From Dissulfurirhabdus thermomarina (lineage in GTDB: Bacteria; Desulfobacterota; Dissulfuribacteria; Dissulfuribacterales; Dissulfurirhabdaceae): DNA of 64,000 nt. The notes beneath the pieces were generated by a model. That model saw only the letters and a list, made by a program, of their open reading frames with translations, was not told the origin of the DNA and searched no databases. This document shows, in pieces, positions 7,799 to 18,608 of the stretch (position 1 is the first letter of the stretch; each line of letters begins with the position of its first letter). The position numbers and the translations under genes were made by a program. Location of the stretch: the NCBI RefSeq assembly GCF_012979235.1, contig NZ_JAATWC010000005.1:1-64000 (forward strand). Direction: 5' to 3'.

Positions 7799-9448
7799 GT
7801 GAAGATCGCCCTGGTCCAGTTCAACCCCACGGTGGGGGCCTTCGACGACAACGCGGCCCGCATGGCCCGCCTCTGCCGCGAGGCCGCCGGCCGCAGGTGC
7901 GACCTCGCGGTGTTCCCGGAACTGGCCGTGTGCGGCTACCCGCCCAGGGACCTCCTGGAACGGCCGGGCTTCGTCGAGGGGGCCCGTCGCGCCCTCGACG
8001 CCCTCGTGGCCGAGGTCCGGGGCATCGGCGTCCTGTGCGGGACGGTGGAACGGAACGAGGCCGGTCGGGGCCGGGCCCTCCAAAACGTCGCCGTCCTCTT
8101 CGAGGATGGGCGGCGGCTGGCCCGGTACGCGAAGCGGCTGTTGCCCACCTACGACGTCTTCGACGAGGCCCGGTATTTCGAGCCCGGGACCGGGGGGGAG
8201 CCGGCGGTCTTTCGCGGCACCGCCCTCGGGATCACCATCTGCGAGGATATCTGGAACGATCCGGAGCTCTCCACCCGCCATTCCTACCCCGTGGACCCCG
8301 TGGCGGAGCTCGCCGCGGCGGGGGCCGAGGTCTTCGTCACCCTCTCCGCCTCTCCCTACGACACCGAAAAACCGGCCTTCCGCCGGGAGATCCTCCGCCA
8401 CCTGGCCCGGAAGTACCGCCGCCCCTTCCTCTACGTGAACCAGGTGGGCGGTCAGGACTGCCTCGTCTTCGACGGCGGCAGCCTGGCGGTGGACGCGGAG
8501 GGCCGGCTTACCGCCCGGGCCGCCGATTTCGAGGAGGATCTGGTGGTGGTGGACACCGGGTCGGGCCGGGGCGATCTCCACCCGGTCTCGGAGGGCCGCG
8601 AGGAGGAGGTGATCCGGGCCCTCGCCCTCGCCCTCCGCGACTACACGGCCCGGTGCGGCTTCCGCAGCGTGGTGCTGGGGCTCTCCGGCGGGATCGACTC
8701 GGCGGTGACCGCGGCCGTGGCCGCCCGGGCCCTCGGGCCCGAGAACGTCGTCGGCCTCCTCATGCCCTCGCCCTACACCTCGGAGGCCAGCCTGGAGGAC
8801 GCCGCGGCGCTGGCCCGGAACCTCGGGATCCGCACCGAGACTCTGCCCATAACCGGGGTCTTCGAGGCCTACCGGGAGACCCTGGCGCCCTTCTTCGGCG
8901 GCCGGGGGGCCGACCTCGTGGAACAGAACCTCCAGGCCCGCATCCGGGGGGGGCTCCTCATGGCCGTCTCGAACCAGTTCGGCCACATGGTCCTCTCCAC
9001 CGGGAACAAGTCGGAGATGGCCGTGGGCTACTGTACCCTCTACGGCGACCTGAGCGGCGGCTTCGCCCTGATCTCCGACGTGCCCAAGGGGCTGGTCTAC
9101 GACCTGGCGCGCCACATCAACCGCGACCGGGAGGTGATTCCCCGACGGATCCTCGAGCGGCCGCCCTCGGCCGAGCTCCGGCCGGACCAGCGGGACCAGG
9201 ACGACCTGCCGCCCTACGACGTGGTGGACCGGGTGATCCGGGGCTATGTGGAGGAGAACCGGTCCCCCGGGGACCTGGCCCGGGAGGGGATCCCCCCGGC
9301 CGTGGTGGGCGACCTCGTCCGGAGGATCCATCGAAGCGAATACAAGCGGTGGCAGGCCCCGCCGGGGCCGAGGATCACCACCCGGGCCCTGCGCTGCGGG
9401 CGCCGCTACCCCATCGCCCACGGGTTCCGGGACTGGGAGACAGCCTGA
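7799..9448 (+). CDS. nadE: glutamine-dependent NAD+ synthetase
   Basis: Last step of NAD synthesis: amidation of nicotinate adenine dinucleotide using ammonia from glutamine. The 549-aa protein joins a nitrilase-like glutaminase (about residues 1-260) to an NAD synthetase domain (about 270-549). In the glutaminase part the Glu of FPELAVCGYPPRD, the Lys of RYAKRLLP and the Cys of GITICEDIW form the expected triad. The synthetase has the LSGGIDSAV pyrophosphate loop and STGNKSEMAVGY. GTG 7799 (MKIALVQFNP) fits the family start and follows CCGGAGG; GTG 7787 overlaps that ribosome-binding site. Its stop overlaps the next start (TGATG). Confidence 0.94.
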   Translation: MKIALVQFNPTVGAFDDNAARMARLCREAAGRRCDLAVFPELAVCGYPPRDLLERPGFVEGARRALDALVAEVRGIGVLCGTVERNEAGRGRALQNVAVLFEDGRRLARYAKRLLPTYDVFDEARYFEPGTGGEPAVFRGTALGITICEDIWNDPELSTRHSYPVDPVAELAAAGAEVFVTLSASPYDTEKPAFRREILRHLARKYRRPFLYVNQVGGQDCLVFDGGSLAVDAEGRLTARAADFEEDLVVVDTGSGRGDLHPVSEGREEEVIRALALALRDYTARCGFRSVVLGLSGGIDSAVTAAVAARALGPENVVGLLMPSPYTSEASLEDAAALARNLGIRTETLPITGVFEAYRETLAPFFGGRGADLVEQNLQARIRGGLLMAVSNQFGHMVLSTGNKSEMAVGYCTLYGDLSGGFALISDVPKGLVYDLARHINRDREVIPRRILERPPSAELRPDQRDQDDLPPYDVVDRVIRGYVEENRSPGDLAREGIPPAVVGDLVRRIHRSEYKRWQAPPGPRITTRALRCGRRYPIAHGFRDWETA

Positions 9449-10458
9449 TGGAAAAGGGCATCTACATCCGGGACATCCAGCCGAACACCACGGTGGAAGG
9501 GACCTTTTGCGTGCAGAGCCGCCGGCTCCTCGAGACCCGGAACGGCGCCCCCTACCTGGCCCTCACCCTCATGGACCGGACGGGGGACATGGAGGCCCGG
9601 GTCTGGGACCGGGCCCGGGAACTCGCCCCCGTGTGCGGGGAGGGGAGCTACCTCCGGGTCCGGGCCGAGGCCCAGGTCTTCCGCGATGCCACCCAGCTCA
9701 AGGTCCTCGACTTGGAACCCGTGCCGGAGGCCGATGTCACCCCGGCCGACTTCCTCCCCGCGACGCCGGAGGACCGGGAGGCTTTGTGGGAGGAGCTCAG
9801 GCGGCTGGCCGGGGAGATCGGCGACGAGGTCCTCCAGGGCCTGGTCCGGGCCGTCTTCTCCGACCGCGACTTCCGCCGGGCCTTCTACGAGGCCCCGGCG
9901 GCCAAGCGCATGCACCATGCCTACCTCGGCGGTCTCCTCGAGCACACGGTGGCGGTGGGGAGCCTGGCCCTGGACGTGGCCGGGCGCTATCCCCGGCTCG
10001 ACCGGGACCTCCTCCTCGCCGGCGCCCTGCTCCACGACATCGGCAAGGTGGTGGAGTTCCGCTTCGACCGCCCCCCGCTGGACTACACGGACCAGGGGCG
10101 CCTCATCGGCCACATGGTGCTCGGGACCTCCCTGGTGGACCGCTTCGCCGCGGCCGCCGGCCTGCCCGCCGATCACCACCGGCTCCTCGCCCTGAAGCAC
10201 CTCGTCCTTTCGCACCACGGGCAGAGGGAGTTCGGGGCCCCGGTGCTCCCCATGATGGAGGAGGCGGTGGCGCTGAACCTCATCGACGACCTGGATGCCA
10301 AGCTGAACTACCTCTCAGGCCTCCGGGGCGAGGTGGAGGGCGAGGGCTACGGGTGGACCCCGTACCAGCGGCTGCTCGATCGCTACTTCTTCCTGCCGGG
10401 TGCCGCCGAAGAGGCGGCGGAGGCGCCCGCCGCGGAGCTGCGGGGCCGCGGGGCGTGA
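9448..10458 (+). CDS. OB-fold plus HD-domain protein (YhaM-like 3'-5' exoribonuclease)
   Basis: Protein of 336 aa. An N-terminal OB-type nucleic-acid-binding region (about residues 15-100; ALTLMDRTGDMEARVWD) is followed by an HD domain (about 140-310) with HHAYLGGLLEHTVAVG and LLHDIGKVVEF. This is the architecture of YhaM/CBF1-type 3'-5' exoribonucleases; many clostridial and desulfobacterial genomes carry similar proteins. The start overlaps the nadE stop by one base, and the end overlaps the holB GTG start as GTGA. RNase activity is inferred from the family, and another HD phosphohydrolase activity is possible. Confidence 0.82.
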   Translation: MEKGIYIRDIQPNTTVEGTFCVQSRRLLETRNGAPYLALTLMDRTGDMEARVWDRARELAPVCGEGSYLRVRAEAQVFRDATQLKVLDLEPVPEADVTPADFLPATPEDREALWEELRRLAGEIGDEVLQGLVRAVFSDRDFRRAFYEAPAAKRMHHAYLGGLLEHTVAVGSLALDVAGRYPRLDRDLLLAGALLHDIGKVVEFRFDRPPLDYTDQGRLIGHMVLGTSLVDRFAAAAGLPADHHRLLALKHLVLSHHGQREFGAPVLPMMEEAVALNLIDDLDAKLNYLSGLRGEVEGEGYGWTPYQRLLDRYFFLPGAAEEAAEAPAAELRGRGA

Positions 10459-11456
10459 CCCCGGCGGACGGCACCACGGCGGTCACGGGCCCGGCGGCCC
10501 GCCTGCTTTCGCGGATCCTCCGCCGGGACCTCCTGGCCCATGCCTACCTCGTGACGGGCCCGGGGGAAGACCGCCGGGAGGCGCTCGCCGCCGGCTTTGC
10601 GGGGGTTCTCCTGTGCCGGTCGCCGGGGCTCGACGAGGCGGGACCGGCCCCGTGCGGTACCTGCCCGGCCTGCGGCAAGTTCCGGCGCCGCACCCACCCC
10701 GATTTCCTGGAGGTCCGCCCGGACGGCGCCATGATCCGAATCGACCAGGTCCGGGCGCTCTGCGCCGCCCTGGCCTTCGCCCCCCTGGAGGGAGAGCGGC
10801 GGGTCTGCCTCGTTCACGGCGCGCACCGGATGAACCCCGAGGCGGCCAACGCCTTCCTGAAGACCCTCGAGGAACCCCCGGCCGGGACCTTCTTCCTGCT
10901 TACCGCCCCGACGGCCCGGTCGGTGCTCTCCACCATCGCCTCGCGGTGCCAGCCGGTGCGGACCCGGGCCGCCCGTCCCGCCGAGACCGCGGCGGGGCTC
11001 CCCGGGGAACCGGGAGCGGCCCTGGCGGCCGCCGTGCTCGCCGATGGGGACCCGGAGCGGGCCGCGGCCTACCTCGCGCCTCCCGTGGCGGAGATGCGCC
11101 GCCGGCTCCTCGATGCGGTCTCGGCCGAGGCACCGGCGGACCCCGCCCGCCTGCTCGAGCTGGCCGCCGGCCTGGCGGAGGACCGGGAGCAGCTGGCCGC
11201 CGCCCTGGGCGTCATGCGGGCCCTGGTGCGGGACCTGCTCCTGGTCCAGGGCGGCGGGGGGGTGTCGGACCTGGAACTCGCCAACCCGGACTTCGCCGCC
11301 GCCGTCCGATCGGTGGCGGCCCGCCGCGACGCGGCGGACCTGGCCGCCTTCTCGGCCTGGCTGGACCGGGCCGAGGTGTGGCTCGAGCGGAACGTGGCCC
11401 CGGACTTCCTGGCCGAGGGGATGCTCCTGGCCTGGTGGGGCGCCGGGGCCGCCTGA
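10455..11456 (+). CDS. holB: DNA polymerase III delta-prime subunit
   Basis: Clamp-loader subunit of the replicative polymerase, 333 aa. It has the delta-prime zinc module CGTCPACGKFRRRTHPDF (about residues 62-80, with an earlier Cys at LLCR). It also has the sensor-like segment IRIDQVRALCAALAF...MNPEAANAFLKTLEEPP and SRCQPVR. The Walker A Lys is absent, as expected for delta-prime, which does not hydrolyse ATP. The GTG start at 10455 overlaps the previous stop as GTGA, and no other start fits the family better. Confidence 0.9.
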   Translation: MTPADGTTAVTGPAARLLSRILRRDLLAHAYLVTGPGEDRREALAAGFAGVLLCRSPGLDEAGPAPCGTCPACGKFRRRTHPDFLEVRPDGAMIRIDQVRALCAALAFAPLEGERRVCLVHGAHRMNPEAANAFLKTLEEPPAGTFFLLTAPTARSVLSTIASRCQPVRTRAARPAETAAGLPGEPGAALAAAVLADGDPERAAAYLAPPVAEMRRRLLDAVSAEAPADPARLLELAAGLAEDREQLAAALGVMRALVRDLLLVQGGGGVSDLELANPDFAAAVRSVAARRDAADLAAFSAWLDRAEVWLERNVAPDFLAEGMLLAWWGAGAA

Positions 11457-11646
11457 GCCCGCCGCGGCCGCTCTTTTGGCCGCTTGCCCGATCTGGTAGT
11501 ATGGGCTTCCATGCATGCACGGCCGAGGACGGCGTCGCGGCGGTGCGTCCCAGGGTGTCGGCATATCGGCGTTCCTGGAGCCCGCCGCGTTCCTGGAAGG
11601 GAGGCCTTGTCCTTGGCGACTTTTTGCGGCGCCATCACCGCTTGAC

Positions 11647-12825
11647 ATGACGGACAACGAACACGACAGATCAGCCGGACCAGGGCCCCTCGGAACGGGG
11701 GACGAGGACGTCACCGGCGAGGCGGCGCCGGCCACCCGCCGGGTGCGCCTGGTGGCGGTGCGGCGCCGCCCGGGCTGGCCGCCCGCCCACTACGAGGCGG
11801 GGGATCTCGATCTCACTCCGGGCGAGTGGGTGGTGGTGCCCACCGACCACGGCCCCGAGGTGGGGGTGGTGGCGGGACGGCCGCTGGAGGTGGAACTTCC
11901 CGCCGGCGCCCCTCTCGCCCGGGTGGAACGGCTGGCGAGCACCCGGGAGATCGACCTCTACTACCAGAACCTCGAGGCCGAGAAAGAGGCCCGAGAGGTC
12001 TGCCGGGAACGGGTCCGCGCCCTGGGCCTTGCCATGAAGCTCGTCCAGGTGGAGCGCTACTTCGACGGGAGCAAGGTGGTCTTTGCCTACTCCGCCGAGG
12101 GCCGGGTGGACTTCCGGCAGCTGGTCCGCGACCTGGTGCGCGCCCTCCACACCCGGGTGGAGATGCGCCAGATCGGCATCCGCCACGAGGCCAAGGCCGT
12201 GGGCGGCGTCGGTCACTGCGGCCGGGTGCTCTGCTGCGCCGGTTTCCTCGGCACCTTCGACCCCGTCTCCATCCGCATGGCCAAGGCCCAGAACCTGCCC
12301 CTCAACCCCGGCAAGATCTCCGGGCGCTGCGGCCGGCTCCTCTGCTGCCTCAACTACGAGTACGAGACCTACCGCGATCTCCGAAAGGGGATGCCCAAGA
12401 TGGGCCGCCGATGTCTCACGCCTGCGGGCGAAGGCAAGGTGATCCGCCAGGACGTGCTCCAGCAGACCCTCAAGGTGCTCCTCCCCGACGGGTCCCAGGT
12501 GGAGTACACCCTGGACGAACTCCGCCGGTTCCAGAACGGGGAGCCGCCACCCCCGCCGCCATCCCCGGAGCCGCCGCCCCCGCCCGCCGCTCCCGAGCCC
12601 CCCGTCTCCTTGCCCGAGACCTCCGCCGCCCAGCCCGAGGGCAAGGCCCGGGGCCGCCGGCGTCCCAAGCGGCGCCGCAAGAAGAAGGCGGCCGCCGAGG
12701 CTTCGGCGTCGGCCGGGAAGACGGAGGCAGCGGCCGCCGAGGGGACCCCGCCCGCCCGCCGCGGCCGGTCGAGGCGGCCGGGACGGAAGCGGCCCCGCCG
12801 CCGGAAGAAGGAGGAGGGGAGCTGA
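11647..12825 (+). CDS. PSP1-domain protein (RicT/YaaT-like) with a basic C-terminal tail
   Basis: Protein of 392 aa. The PSP1 region (about residues 95-270) contains GHCGRVLCC and GRCGRLLCCLNYEYE, the Cys motifs that bind FeS clusters in Bacillus RicT/YaaT. There the protein acts with RicA and RicF on RNase Y-dependent mRNA processing and phosphorelay control. After it come a proline-rich stretch (about 298-325) and a long Lys/Arg-rich tail (about 335-392) that is unusual for the family and could bind RNA or DNA. It sits between holB and metG, a common arrangement for PSP1 genes. The ATG at 11647 has no clear ribosome-binding site. Weak promoter-like TTGGCC/TAGTAT elements lie near 11476-11502. 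Confidence 0.85.
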   Translation: MTDNEHDRSAGPGPLGTGDEDVTGEAAPATRRVRLVAVRRRPGWPPAHYEAGDLDLTPGEWVVVPTDHGPEVGVVAGRPLEVELPAGAPLARVERLASTREIDLYYQNLEAEKEAREVCRERVRALGLAMKLVQVERYFDGSKVVFAYSAEGRVDFRQLVRDLVRALHTRVEMRQIGIRHEAKAVGGVGHCGRVLCCAGFLGTFDPVSIRMAKAQNLPLNPGKISGRCGRLLCCLNYEYETYRDLRKGMPKMGRRCLTPAGEGKVIRQDVLQQTLKVLLPDGSQVEYTLDELRRFQNGEPPPPPPSPEPPPPPAAPEPPVSLPETSAAQPEGKARGRRRPKRRRKKKAAAEASASAGKTEAAAAEGTPPARRGRSRRPGRKRPRRRKKEEGS

Positions 12826-12852
12826 GGCCCGCCGCGGCGGCTCCCCGGCGTC

Positions 12853-14793
12853 ATGAGCCAGCGTTTCTACGTCACGACACCCATCTACTACGTCAACGCC
12901 GATCCCCACATCGGCCACGCCTACTCCACCGTGGTGGCCGACGTCCAGAACCGGTTCCACCGGCTCCGAGGGGAGGAGACCTTCTTTCTCACCGGCACCG
13001 ACGAGCACGGGGACAAGATCGTCCAGGCGGCCGCCCGGCGGGGGCTCGATCCGAAGGCCTACGTGGACGAGGTGAGCGGCCGGTTCCGCGCCACCTGGCC
13101 CCTCCTGGACGTGGCGCCCGACCGCTTTATCCGGACCACCGACCCGGAGCACGTGGCCACGGTGCAGCGGATCCTCCAGGAGGTCTACGACCGCGGCGAC
13201 ATCGTCTTCCGCGAGTACGAGGGGCTCTACTGTTTCGGGTGCGAGCGGTTCTACGTGGAACGGGAACTCGAGGACGGTCGGTGCCCGGATCACGGGACCG
13301 AGCCGGTCCGGCTCAAGGAGCGGAACTACTTCTTCCGGATGAGCCGCTACCAGGACTGGCTCATCGACCACATCCGGGCCCACGAGGACTTCATCACCCC
13401 GGAACGGTACCGGAACGAGGTCTTGGCCTTCCTCCGGGAACCGCTGGAGGACCTGTGCATCTCGCGCCCGACCTCGCGGCTCACCTGGGGCATCCCGCTC
13501 CCCTTCGACCCGAACTTCGTGACCTACGTCTGGTTCGACGCCCTCATCAACTACCTCACCGGGCTCGGGTACCCGGACGACCCCCGCTTCGAGGCCTTCT
13601 GGCCCGTGGCCGAGCACGTCATCGCCAAGGACATCCTGAAGCCCCACGGGATCTACTGGCCCACCATGCTCCGGGCCCTGGGGCTCGCCCCCTACCGCCG
13701 CCTCCACGTGCACGGCTACTGGCAGATGCAGGAGCGGAAGATGTCCAAGAGCCTCGGCAACGTGGTGCGCCCGGCGGAGCTCGTGGAGACCTTCGGCTGC
13801 GACGCCGTCCGCTACTGCCTCATGCGCGAGATGGCCTTCGGCCTCGACGCCAACTACAGCGAGGAGGCCTTCCGGACCCGGGTGAACGCCGACCTCGCCA
13901 ACGACCTCGGCAACCTCGTCAGCCGCACCCTCACCATGGTCCAGAAGTACGCCGGGGGGCGGGTGCCGGCGCCGGACGGGTCCGAAGGGCCCGAGGCGGA
14001 GCTGGCGGCGGCCTGCCGGGCCCTCGCCGCGGACTACGAGCGGGAGATGGCGGCCTTCGCCGCCCACCGGGCCCTGGCGCGGGTGTGGGAGGTCCTGAAC
14101 CTCGCCAACCGGGTCATCGATACCACCGCGCCCTGGGCGCTGGCCCGGGATCCCGGCCAGGCGGGCCGGCTCGCCTCGGTGCTCTACGCGCTCCTCGAGA
14201 CGCTCCGGGTGGTCTCGGTGCTCCTGGCCCCCGTCATGCCCGGGACGGCGCGGCGCCTGCGGGAGGGCCTGGGCCTTGCCGCAGGCGGCGATCTCCGCCT
14301 GGAAGAGGCCCGGCGGTGGGGCGTGCTCCGCCCGGGGACGGCCACGCTTCGCCTCCCGTCCCTCTTCCCCCGGATGGAGCGGAAGGGACGGGCCGGGGAC
14401 GCGGCATCCGCCGCAAAGAGGAGGACGAAGACCATGGACAAGGCGGAACGGGCGCCGGGCGAGACCGGTGCCGGACTCATCGACATCGAGACCTTTGGGA
14501 AGGTGGACCTCCGGGTGGCGGAGGTGACGGCCGCCGAGCCGGTGGCCGGCGCCGACCGGCTGCTCCGGCTCACGGTGCGGTGCCCGGAGGAGCGGACCAT
14601 CGTGGCGGGGATCGCCCGGGAGGTGCCCCCCGCCGACCTGGTGGGCCGACAGGTCATCGTGGTGGCCAACCTGAAGCCCGTCAAGTTGCGGGGGGTCCGC
14701 TCCGAAGGTATGCTCCTCGTGGCCAAGGACGAAAACGGCCTGCACCTTTCCACGGTGGCCACACCGGCCGCGCCGGGGACCCGGCTCTCCTGA
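12853..14793 (+). CDS. metG: methionyl-tRNA synthetase with C-terminal tRNA-binding domain
   Basis: Charges tRNA-Met. The 646-aa class I synthetase shows the HIGH-type motif PHIGHAYST (about residue 17), a zinc module CFGCERFYVE...GRCPDH (about 128-150) and KMSKSLGNVV (about 297). The anticodon-binding helical domain runs to about 515. A C-terminal OB-fold of the Trbp111 type (about 535-646; IDIETFGKVDLRVAEV, NLKPVKLRGVRSEGMLL) promotes dimerisation and tRNA affinity. No good Shine-Dalgarno precedes ATG 12853, but the N-terminus matches the family exactly. Confidence 0.96.
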   Translation: MSQRFYVTTPIYYVNADPHIGHAYSTVVADVQNRFHRLRGEETFFLTGTDEHGDKIVQAAARRGLDPKAYVDEVSGRFRATWPLLDVAPDRFIRTTDPEHVATVQRILQEVYDRGDIVFREYEGLYCFGCERFYVERELEDGRCPDHGTEPVRLKERNYFFRMSRYQDWLIDHIRAHEDFITPERYRNEVLAFLREPLEDLCISRPTSRLTWGIPLPFDPNFVTYVWFDALINYLTGLGYPDDPRFEAFWPVAEHVIAKDILKPHGIYWPTMLRALGLAPYRRLHVHGYWQMQERKMSKSLGNVVRPAELVETFGCDAVRYCLMREMAFGLDANYSEEAFRTRVNADLANDLGNLVSRTLTMVQKYAGGRVPAPDGSEGPEAELAAACRALAADYEREMAAFAAHRALARVWEVLNLANRVIDTTAPWALARDPGQAGRLASVLYALLETLRVVSVLLAPVMPGTARRLREGLGLAAGGDLRLEEARRWGVLRPGTATLRLPSLFPRMERKGRAGDAASAAKRRTKTMDKAERAPGETGAGLIDIETFGKVDLRVAEVTAAEPVAGADRLLRLTVRCPEERTIVAGIAREVPPADLVGRQVIVVANLKPVKLRGVRSEGMLLVAKDENGLHLSTVATPAAPGTRLS

Positions 14794-14885
14794 CACGCCC
14801 CCGTGCCGGGGAGGCCGCACCGCGGCCGGCCGGTGGGTCTCATTTCCCGGCGGCCGGCCCCGGCTCCACCCCGCGCGTTGCACCC

Positions 14886-16818
<1,933 letters not shown>

Positions 16819-16826
<8 letters not shown>

Positions 16827-18450
16827 GGCCGCCGTGGGGCGCCTTCACGAGACCTTCCGGCGGGCCTTCGAGGACCGCGAGCACCGGCGCAGCGGCGGCA
16901 TCCGCACGGCCCGGCCGCCCTCGCGCGCCTTCGCCGCCACCTTCGAGCTGGTGCCGGGGCGGGCCTCCCGGAGCCAGGCCTACGACGCCAGCGTGGCCTT
17001 CGCCCGCGACGCCGCCCGCGACGGGCGCCTGGCGGCCCTCTCCATCACCGAGAACGCGGGGGGGCACCCGGCGCTCTCCCCGCCGGTCCTCGGGCGCGAG
17101 ATCCGGGACCTCGGCATGGAGCCCATCATCCACTTCTCCTGCAAGGACAAGAACCGGAACGAGATCGAGAGCCACCTCTTCGAGCTGGACCGCTACCATC
17201 TCCGGAATCTCCTGGTGGTGACCGGGGACTATCCCCGGTTCGGCTACGAGGGGCAGGCGAAGCCCGTCTTCGACCTGGATTCCGTCTTGGCCCTGGGGCT
17301 CATCGAGGCCATGAACCGGGGCATCGTCCTGGACCCCCGGGCGCCGGGGGGCGGGCAGCGGCTGCCGCGGCTCGACTTCTACGCCGGGGCCGTGGTCTCG
17401 CCCTTCAAGCGCCTCGAGGCCGAGCTCGTCCCCCAGTACGCCAAGCTTCGCCGGAAGGTGGCCGCCGGGGCCCGGTTCATCATCACCCAGATGGGCTTCG
17501 ACGTCCGGAAGTACGACGAGGTGCTGCGCTTCATGGCCCACGAGGGGCTCCGGGTGCCGGTGCTGGCCACGGTCTTCCTCCCGGACCTGCGCCTGGCCCG
17601 GCTTCTCAACCGGGGGGTGGTACCCGGGTGCGTGGTGCCCGACGCCGTGCTCGCCGCCGTGGAACGGGAGACCGGGGCGCCGGACGGGGGGCACGGGGCC
17701 CGGATCGAGCGGGGGGCGCGCCTCGTGGCCATCCTCAAGGGCCTCGGGTTCGACGGGGTGCACCTGAGCGGCACCGGCCTCACCTACGACGACGTCTCCC
17801 GGGTGCTGGACCGGGCGGCGGAGATCGGGGACGAGTGGCCGGACCTCGTCCCGGAGTTCCTCCACCCCGGCGCCTGGGACTTCTGGTATTTCCAGGAGGA
17901 CCCGGCCACGGGCCTCAACAGTGACCGGCCCACCCCGTTGCGGCGCCGGCGCCTCCACCCGGCCGCGGCCGCCGGGTTCCGGATCAACCGCCTCGTCCAC
18001 CGGCTCTTCTTCCGGGCCGAGGGGCCCCTGTTCGGTATGCTCCGGGAGATCGCCCGGAGAATCGAGGGCTCGCCCCTGGAGGGGGCCTTCACCCGCCTCG
18101 AGCACTGGGTGAAGGAAGGGCTCTTCGATTGCCAGCGCTGCGGGGACTGCACCCTCGACGCCCTGGCCTTCCTCTGCCCGCAGTCCGGGTGCGCCAAGTT
18201 CCTCCTGAACGGCCCCTGCGGGGGCAGCCGGGACGGCTGGTGCGAGGTCTGGCCCGGCCGGCGCCGGTGCATCTACGTCCGGGTCTACCAGCGCCTCCGA
18301 TCGGTGGGCGGGGTGCAGGCGCTCTCCGCGATGCCGCCGCTTCCGCCTAGGGATTGGTCCCTCTACCGGAAGGCCTCCTGGCTCACCTTCTTCCTCGGCC
18401 GGGACCACCACCGGGCCGGGCGCGACGCGGACGGGGAGGGCGGGGGGTAG
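16819..18450 (+). CDS. fused methylenetetrahydrofolate reductase (MetF domain plus MetV-type Cys-rich domain)
   Basis: Reduction of methylene- to methyl-tetrahydrofolate, a step of the Wood-Ljungdahl methyl branch and of methionine synthesis. The 543-aa protein has an N-terminal MTHFR TIM-barrel region (about residues 35-330; SITENAGGHPALSPPVLG, HFSCKDKNRNEIESHL, NLLVVTGDYP). The C-terminal MTHFR_C/MetV-like region (about 430-500) is Cys-rich: CQRCGDC at 438-444, FLCPQSGCAKF, NGPCGG, WCEV and RRC. In acetogens metF and metV are separate adjacent genes encoding the two subunits of MetVF-type reductases; here they are one polypeptide. The GTG at 16819 lies within the selB end; GTG 16834 is an alternative start. 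Confidence 0.88.
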
Positions 18451-18546
18451 GAGGTCCCGGGGCCGCCCGGCGGCGCGCCGAAGAATTGGCCCGGCTCTTG
18501 CTTCCCCTCGGGAGGAGGGCCCGACCCCGGGCGGCGGGCCCGGCTG

Positions 18547-18575
18547 TTGACAAGGTCCGGCTTTGGGTGTTCAAG
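18547..18575 (+). promoter_or_regulatory. possible promoter before the aminotransferase gene
   Basis: A perfect -35 hexamer TTGACA (18547-18552) lies in a 158-bp gap. The sequence 17 bp later is TTCAAG, a poor -10, so the call rests mainly on the -35 and its position. Confidence 0.3.
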
Positions 18576-18608
18576 ACACAGGAAATGTTCTGGGGAGTGA
18601 CGCGGCAG

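Noticed and set aside
11525-11540. Possible third copy of the GGCGTCGC-containing repeat
   Set aside because: Only GAGGACGGCGTCGC is shared and the AAAGA end is missing; likely chance in GC-rich sequence.
14434-14793. Separate Trbp111/CsaA-like tRNA-binding gene starting at an internal ATG
   Set aside because: It is in frame with metG without a stop, and fusion of this domain to MetRS is common.
11671-14883. A 1070-residue minus-strand frame opposite ricT and metG
   Set aside because: It is an antisense shadow of strongly conserved genes in GC-rich DNA; the composition (Pro, Gly, His, Glu repeats) matches no protein family.
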